Source: Actinocorallia sp. API 0066
Lineage (GTDB): Bacteria > Actinomycetota > Actinomycetes > Streptosporangiales > Streptosporangiaceae
NCBI RefSeq assembly: GCF_020991275.1
Contig: NZ_JAJLQY010000009.1
Span: forward strand, 124,001 to 188,000
Reading direction: 5' to 3'
DNA: 64,000 nt
The notes below the pieces were generated by a model, which was given only the letters and a program-made list of their open reading frames with translations, had not been told where the DNA came from and did not search any database. A program made the translations under genes and the position numbers. This document shows positions 59,129 to 64,000 of this stretch, in pieces (the first letter of the stretch is position 1; each line of letters starts with the position of its first letter).

Positions 59129-61372
59129 GTGACGTTCGAACCACAGAATGTAGTGACGCGATTCATCGCGCCAGGCAGGGACATCCCCGCGTCGTTCGTG
59201 GTGTTCCTCGTGGCCATCCCGCTGTCCCTCGGGATCGCGGTGGCCTCGGGGGCGCCCGTGGCGGCCGGACTGATCGCCGCGATCGTGGGCGGGATCGTGG
59301 TGGGTCTGCTCGGCGGAGCGCCGCTGCAGGTCAGCGGTCCCGCGGCGGGTCTGACGGTGATCGTCGCCTCGCTGGTGCAGACCTACGGCTGGCAGGCGAC
59401 GTGCGCCATCACGCTCTGTGCCGGCATCCTCCAGATCGGCCTGGGTGCCAGCAGGGTCGCCAGGACGGCGCTGGCGGTGTCGCCCGCGGTGGTGCACGGG
59501 ATGCTCGCGGGTATCGGCGTGGTGCTGGTGCTGTCCCAGCTGCACATCGTGCTCGGCGGCAGCCCGCAGCACTCGGCGCTGGCCAACCTGGTCGAGCTGC
59601 CACAGCAGATCATCTACAACCACTCGGCCGCGGTGATCATCGGCCTGCTGACGGTGGTCGTCCTCCTGGTCTGGGAGAAGCTCCCGTTCCGCAGGGTGCC
59701 CGCGCCGCTCGTCGCGATCGGCTCGGCGACCCTCATCGCCTGGATCGGCGGCCTCGACGTGCCTCGGGTGGACCTGCCCGAGACGCTGTTCGGCGGCTGG
59801 CGGCCGCCGTCGGTGCCGGACGCCCCGCTGCCCGACCTGGTCGGCGCGGTCGTCTCGGTGGCGCTGGTGGCCGGGGTGGAGTCGCTGCTGTGCGCGGTGG
59901 CGGTGGACCGGATGCGGCCCGTGGGGGTGCCGCGCAGCGACCTCGACCGCGAGCTGATGGGGCAGGGCGCGGGCAACCTCGTCTCGGGCGTGCTGGGCGG
60001 TCTGCCGGTCGCGGGCGTGATCGTGCGGTCCACCGCGAACGTGCACGCGGGCGCGCTGACGAAGGGCTCGACGGTCCTGCACGGCCTGTGGGTGCTGGTG
60101 CTCGCGCTGTCGTGCGCCGCTCTCATCGAGCAGATCCCGCTGGCCGCTCTCGCCGCGTTGCTTGTGGCGCTCGGCTTGCGGATGCTGGACAGGTCCCACA
60201 TCCGCAGCCTGCGCAGGCACCGGGAGACGTGGATCTACTGGATCACGCTGGCGGGGGTCGTCGTGCTGGGCCTCGGCGAGGGTGTGCTGCTGGGCATGGC
60301 CCTGGGGGCGTGCCTGGCGCTGCGCCGCCTCACCCGGGTGCGGGTGCGCACCGAGCAGCGGGACGGGCGGTGGCACGTCGTCGTCGCCGGGTCCCTGACG
60401 TTCCTGGGGGTGCCCCGCCTGAACGCGGCGCTGGCCGACATCCCGCCGGGCGTCCCGGTGGACCTCGACCTCGACGTGGACTTCATGGACAACGCGGCGT
60501 TCGACACTATCCATACCTGGCGCCTGTCCCACGAAAGGCAGGGCGGTAAGGTCGATATCGATGAAATTCATGAGTCCTGGTACAAAGACGCCATGACCGG
60601 CGAAACGGCTCCCAAGGACAAGTCGTCCGGGAACGTCCGGTGGTGGGCACCCTGGTCGCGCCGCGAGCGCGGCCCGGTGCGCGATCTCGACGACGCCTCG
60701 CCCCGCGAGGTACTGCTGGCGGGGGTGCGGGAGTACCACGGGCGGACGGCCCGCCTGGTGCGCCCGATCATGGCCGAGCTGGCCATGGCCCAGACCCCCG
60801 ACCACCTGTTCATCACCTGCGTCGACTCCAGGGTGGTGCCGAACCTCATCACCTCCAGCGGGCCCGGCGACATCTTCATCGTCCGTAACGTCGGCAACCT
60901 CGTGCCCCGCCACGGCGCCCGGGTGCCGGACGACTCGGTGATGGCGACGGTCGAGTACGGCACCTCGGTCCTCGACGTCAAGACGATCACCGTGTGCGGG
61001 CACTCCAACTGCGGCGCCATGGCCGGTGTGCTGGCCGGAGGCAGCGAGGTGGAGCACCTTCCGCAGCTCTCGAACTGGCTGCGGCACGCCAACTACAGCC
61101 TTGACAGGTTCCTGCACGAACCGGACCACGAGGGCGACGTCAGCCCGCTGGCCCGGCTCTGCCAGATGAACGTGGTCCAGCAGCTCGACAACCTCATGAG
61201 CTACCCGTGGCTGAAACGTCGGGTGGACCTCGGGGAGATCGAGCTCGTCGGGATGTACCTGGACCTGGAGACGGCGCAGGTGCACATCCTCGACTCCGAG
61301 CAGGGCAGGTTCCTGGCCGTCCCGGAGGAGGTCTCCGACGGCGGGAAGAAGGGCGCGCAGGCCACGGCCTAG
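59129..61372 (+). CDS. SulP-family anion transporter fused to beta-carbonic anhydrase
   Basis: 747 aa. Residues ~15-400 are an SLC26/SulP transporter with ~10-11 TM helices (e.g. ASFVVFLVAIPLSLGIAVASGAPVAAGL; GLPVAGVIVRSTANVHAGALTKGS) followed by a small STAS-like stretch. Residues ~500-735 are a beta-carbonic anhydrase with zinc ligands in ITCVDSRVVPNL (CxDxR) near 565 and VCGHSNCGAM (HxxC) near 625. Fused enzymes of this kind (like Rv3273) couple bicarbonate uptake and CO2 hydration. GTG 59129 used. Its stop abuts the stop of the convergent PH-domain gene with no gap. Confidence 0.93.
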   Translation: MTFEPQNVVTRFIAPGRDIPASFVVFLVAIPLSLGIAVASGAPVAAGLIAAIVGGIVVGLLGGAPLQVSGPAAGLTVIVASLVQTYGWQATCAITLCAGILQIGLGASRVARTALAVSPAVVHGMLAGIGVVLVLSQLHIVLGGSPQHSALANLVELPQQIIYNHSAAVIIGLLTVVVLLVWEKLPFRRVPAPLVAIGSATLIAWIGGLDVPRVDLPETLFGGWRPPSVPDAPLPDLVGAVVSVALVAGVESLLCAVAVDRMRPVGVPRSDLDRELMGQGAGNLVSGVLGGLPVAGVIVRSTANVHAGALTKGSTVLHGLWVLVLALSCAALIEQIPLAALAALLVALGLRMLDRSHIRSLRRHRETWIYWITLAGVVVLGLGEGVLLGMALGACLALRRLTRVRVRTEQRDGRWHVVVAGSLTFLGVPRLNAALADIPPGVPVDLDLDVDFMDNAAFDTIHTWRLSHERQGGKVDIDEIHESWYKDAMTGETAPKDKSSGNVRWWAPWSRRERGPVRDLDDASPREVLLAGVREYHGRTARLVRPIMAELAMAQTPDHLFITCVDSRVVPNLITSSGPGDIFIVRNVGNLVPRHGARVPDDSVMATVEYGTSVLDVKTITVCGHSNCGAMAGVLAGGSEVEHLPQLSNWLRHANYSLDRFLHEPDHEGDVSPLARLCQMNVVQQLDNLMSYPWLKRRVDLGEIELVGMYLDLETAQVHILDSEQGRFLAVPEEVSDGGKKGAQATA

Positions 61373-62914
61373 CTACGCGGCGCCCCGAGCTTGTGCGGAG
61401 TCCCCGGACGGCCCGTCCGGGGACTTCTCCTTGTCCGGGTCCGGCTGCCGGGCGAGGAACGGCGTGATCCACGCGGGCGTGACGGATCCGGCGAAGGCGA
61501 CGGCCCCGTCGCCGTCCAGGTCGATGATCGCGTAACCGCCCTCCCCGGCCCCGACGGCGACGGTCAGGGTGGCGAGGCCGCCGCGCCGCTGGAAGACGCT
61601 CTGGCGCAGTTTCCAGCCGACCACCGCCCGGTGCTCGATGATCTCCTGGTGCCGGATGAGCGAGCCGGAGCGGACCGACAGGAGCCGCCCGTCGGTGGCG
61701 TGGCCGAGCTGCCGGTACCTGTCGACGCCGAGCGGCACGCCCAGCGCGGCGGCGGCGAGCGCGAGCCCGGCGAGCCACGGGTGCCCGGTGCCCGCGGCGA
61801 CCGCCGCGACGGCGAGGGCGGGCGCGACGGCGCGGGTGAGGCGCCGGGTCCGGGCGGCGGGCGGGTGGGGCGTCAGCGGCTCCTTGAACGGCCCCACGGC
61901 CTCCGCGACGACGTCGGTGGCGATGTCCCGGGGCGCGGTGGGCAGCAGCCTGCCGCGGTGTCTGGCGTCGCCCAGGCCGGTGATGAGCGCGGTGAGCCGG
62001 ACGACGCCGAGCGTCCGCTCCAGCGGGTTGTCGCGCAGTTCGACGCCGCCGATCCGGCGCCGCTCCAGGGTGACGCTGCGCCGGGTGAACAGGCCGCGTT
62101 CGGCGAGCAGCGAGCCCTGCCCGGCCTCCCCGTTGGGCACGGACCGCAGTTGGAAGTCCCAGTTGAACCAGGCGAAGACCAGCACTGAAAGCAGCGGCAG
62201 CGCAAGCACGATCAGGGCGGCGGCCAGCACGCCGAGCAGAGGCGACAGGCCCAGGACGGTGTCGCCCAGGTGGCTGAGGGTGCCGTCGGAGATCAGGCCG
62301 ACCTCGTTGCTCAGGTTGTAGGCGGTGCCCAGGACGCTTCCGGCGAGCGCGAACGGCGTCAGCAGGTAGGCGCCGCTGAGCGGGGCGTACCAGGACCAGC
62401 GGGGCTCGGCGCGCGCGATGATCTCCGGTCCCGCCTCCTCCGGCGCCGCGCCCTCGGCGGCGCCCGTCTCCGCGCGGCGCCGCAGCAGGGCCTCGCGCAG
62501 CCGCTCGGCCTCGGCCCGGGTGACGCCGTCCAGCACGCCCTCGTCGCCGCCGGACGCCGCGTCCACGCGCAGCACGGCCAGGCCGAGCAGCCGGTGGGGG
62601 AGGCTCGTGCTGATGTCCACGCCGCGCACGCGTTCCAGCGGGATCGACTTCACCGACCGTCCGACGAGCTGGTGGCGCAGTTCGAGCCGGTCCGGGTAGA
62701 GCGTGTAGGTGAACGACCACCAACGGACGGCCTGGTGCAGCAGCCCCATCGCCAGGCCCGCGAGGGTGAAGTAGACGGCGACGTTGAAGCCGCTGATGAG
62801 CAGCCCGCTGACGGCGACGACGAGCAGCGCGGCGAGCTCCCGCAGCGCCGTCGCCACACAGCTGACAGGGCTGAGCCTGCGCGTGTCCCCCTCCACGGCC
62901 GGGCCGTCGCTCAT
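61373..62914 (-). CDS. PH-domain membrane protein, YdbT-like
   Basis: 513 aa. Bacterial PH (bPH2) domains alternate with TM segments: TLYPDRLELRHQLVGRSVKSIPLERVRGVDIS (first), LLAERGLFTRRSVTLERRRIGGVELRDNPLERTLGVV (second), LLSVRSGSLIRHQEIIEHRAVVGWKLRQSVFQRRGGLATLTVAVGAG (third). Its partner gene YdbS-like lies just upstream with an ATGA overlap. In B. subtilis YdbS-YdbT help resist bacteriocins from amyloliquefaciens; the role here is unknown. Start ATG 62914. Confidence 0.88.
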   Translation of the reverse strand: MSDGPAVEGDTRRLSPVSCVATALRELAALLVVAVSGLLISGFNVAVYFTLAGLAMGLLHQAVRWWSFTYTLYPDRLELRHQLVGRSVKSIPLERVRGVDISTSLPHRLLGLAVLRVDAASGGDEGVLDGVTRAEAERLREALLRRRAETGAAEGAAPEEAGPEIIARAEPRWSWYAPLSGAYLLTPFALAGSVLGTAYNLSNEVGLISDGTLSHLGDTVLGLSPLLGVLAAALIVLALPLLSVLVFAWFNWDFQLRSVPNGEAGQGSLLAERGLFTRRSVTLERRRIGGVELRDNPLERTLGVVRLTALITGLGDARHRGRLLPTAPRDIATDVVAEAVGPFKEPLTPHPPAARTRRLTRAVAPALAVAAVAAGTGHPWLAGLALAAAALGVPLGVDRYRQLGHATDGRLLSVRSGSLIRHQEIIEHRAVVGWKLRQSVFQRRGGLATLTVAVGAGEGGYAIIDLDGDGAVAFAGSVTPAWITPFLARQPDPDKEKSPDGPSGDSAQARGAA

Positions 62915-63405
62915 GTGGCGTCGTCCCGGAGGTCGTGGGCGCGGTGCGCGAGCTGGGCGGCGAGGCCCGTCGCGATGCCGACCGGCAGGCCGGTCAGCTC
63001 GGACGACCCCTCGTGCGAGGCCGTGCTGATCTTGAGGGTGGCGAGGTCGAGCAGCCGTTCCAGCCAGCTCTGCTCGGCGTCGACGGTCTGGATGCGGCTG
63101 ACGGGGACGAGCAGCCACTCGCGGTTCAGCCACCCGACCGTCGTGTAGACGACGTCGGCGCTGACCTCCCAGCGGTGCACCCTGTACCGCCACAGGGGGA
63201 TCACCAGGACGGCGAGGACGCTGAGCGCGCCGACGGCCCAGGGCAGCCAGACCGGCTGGAAGTCCCAGCGGGCGCCGACGGTCCAGCGGGCGAAGCCGTA
63301 GGAGACCCCGGTCAGCACGGCGCCGCCGACCAGGAGGTCGGCGGCCCACTTGATCACCGCCCGGCCCGAGACCCGGTGCGCGGGCGGGCGCAGCAGCGAA
63401 GTCAC
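62911..63405 (-). CDS. PH-domain membrane protein, YdbS-like
   Basis: 164 aa. Two TM helices (ADLLVGGAVLTGVSYGFARW, WAVGALSVLAVLVIPLW) lead into a bPH2 domain (YRVHRWEVSADVVYTTVGWLNREWLLVPVSRIQTVDAEQSWLERLLDLATLKISTAS). GTG 63405 is preceded by GGGTGAGATC. Stop overlaps the start of the YdbT-like gene (ATGA), so the two are made together. Confidence 0.88.
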   Translation of the reverse strand: MTSLLRPPAHRVSGRAVIKWAADLLVGGAVLTGVSYGFARWTVGARWDFQPVWLPWAVGALSVLAVLVIPLWRYRVHRWEVSADVVYTTVGWLNREWLLVPVSRIQTVDAEQSWLERLLDLATLKISTASHEGSSELTGLPVGIATGLAAQLAHRAHDLRDDAT

Positions 63406-63465
63406 GATCTCACCCTATGCGCCCGGAAGACCGTTCCTCCGTCCAGGCCGTCCCCGATCGTGGGG

Positions 63466-64000
63466 TCAGTCGGGGCGGCGGGCGCCGAACATGATCTCGT
63501 CCCAGGACGGCACGCTGGCGCGCCGGTTGCGGGCGGGGCGCTTGCGCGGGCGCGGCTCGGGCTTGGGCGGGGCGGTGGCGGCGGGCACCGGGGCGGGCTG
63601 CGGCTTGGGCTTCACCGGCTCGGGCGGCAGGACGGGCTCGGGCTCCGGCGCGGGCGTCCGCACCGGCTCGGCGGCGGCCGGGGCGGGCTGGCGCGGCTCG
63701 GGCGCGGGCGGCGCGACGGGCTCGGCGGGCGGCGCGGCCTCGGCCACGGCGGCGGGCTCCCGTGGCGCGGGCGGCGTGACGACGACGGCGGCGGGCTCCG
63801 GCTCGGCGGGCGGCGCGGGCGGCGTGACGACGGGCCCCGGAGCGTCCTCAGCGGCCTCAGGACGGTCCGGGGTGAGCGCGGCGGGCCCGGGCTCGGCCGG
63901 GGGCGCGGGCGCCTCCTCGGGCGGGCTGGGCGGCGCGGGCGCGGCCGGGGCCGTCGCGTCGAGCAGGGCGCTCAGCGCGTCGAGGTCGGGCACCTCGGCG
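63466..64000 (-). CDS. sepH: Septation protein SepH, C-terminal part (cut by window)
   Basis: About 178 residues, open beyond the right edge. After AEVPDLDALSALLDA the sequence is a very Pro/Ala/Glu-rich disordered region. It ends in KRPARNRRASVPSWDEIMFGARRPD, the conserved C-terminal tail of SepH (DUF3071). SepH in Streptomyces binds FtsZ and promotes filament assembly; its HTH N-terminal domain would lie outside the window. The next 60 bases downstream hold no further gene before the YdbS-like start. Confidence 0.85.
   Translation of the reverse strand, partial: AEVPDLDALSALLDATAPAAPAPPSPPEEAPAPPAEPGPAALTPDRPEAAEDAPGPVVTPPAPPAEPEPAAVVVTPPAPREPAAVAEAAPPAEPVAPPAPEPRQPAPAAAEPVRTPAPEPEPVLPPEPVKPKPQPAPVPAATAPPKPEPRPRKRPARNRRASVPSWDEIMFGARRPD

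Overview
The window is chromosomal DNA from a high-GC actinomycete. Several features point to Streptosporangiales, possibly Thermomonosporaceae (Actinomadura-like): very GC-rich codons, frequent GTG starts with stop-start overlaps, the Nif3 / zinc-ribbon / RNase H-phosphatase triplet, a SepH end, a SulP-carbonic anhydrase fusion, a SAV2177-type methyltransferase, a LexA box of the actinobacterial type and an integrated pSAM2-like element. The genus is an inference. No ribosomal RNA is present.

Left part (1-35.2 kb). A tRNA fragment (probably tRNA-Ala), an AraC regulator with a VOC protein, and two membrane proteins lead to a DNA-damage mutagenesis cassette (imuA', imuB, dnaE2) behind a LexA box. 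A block of about eight 105-bp tandem repeats lies between imuB and dnaE2. Next come two tandem secreted GH16 glycosidases and two tandem CAP-domain lipoproteins (a cell-envelope cluster on the minus strand), the RNA helicase hrpA, an ankyrin/HEAT protein, a large LuxR (LAL) regulator, an alpha/beta hydrolase paired with a cholesterol-oxidase-like GMC enzyme, a YefM-YoeB toxin-antitoxin pair with a palindromic operator, a methyltransferase, a RelA/SpoT-type enzyme, a PhaC-like hydrolase and the Nif3 / CdsZ-like / RNase H operon.

Middle (35.2-41.3 kb). A visibly AT-richer islet carries an XRE-type regulator and a CDP-glucose-dehydratase-like SDR that lacks the catalytic tyrosine. It is followed by an ECF sigma factor with a membrane-anchored FtsX-ectodomain protein, and by an SDR gene that reads without a stop into an alpha/beta hydrolase gene.

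Integrated element (41,324-54,132). A 27-bp direct repeat brackets about 12.8 kb. The right copy is the 3' end of the RNase P RNA gene (rnpB, minus strand), so the element is an actinomycete integrative and conjugative element (AICE) inserted at rnpB. Its right half is a compact pSAM2-type module: KorSA-like GntR repressor, Pra activator, FtsK-like Tra, RepSA-like rolling-circle initiator, Xis and Int, with palindromic repressor operators in front of korSA and pra. Its left end has paired integrase-like sites, a cluster of strong hairpins and an AT-rich three-gene cargo (membrane protein, TPR protein, small two-TM protein) that I cannot assign to a described system. It is the best candidate here for something new.

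Right part (54.1-64 kb). rnpB, a type II NADH dehydrogenase behind a perfect Rex-type operator, a PEBP/YbhB lipoprotein, a disordered single-TM protein with YETPS repeats, a SulP-carbonic anhydrase fusion, a YdbS/YdbT-like PH-domain pair and the C-terminal end of sepH.
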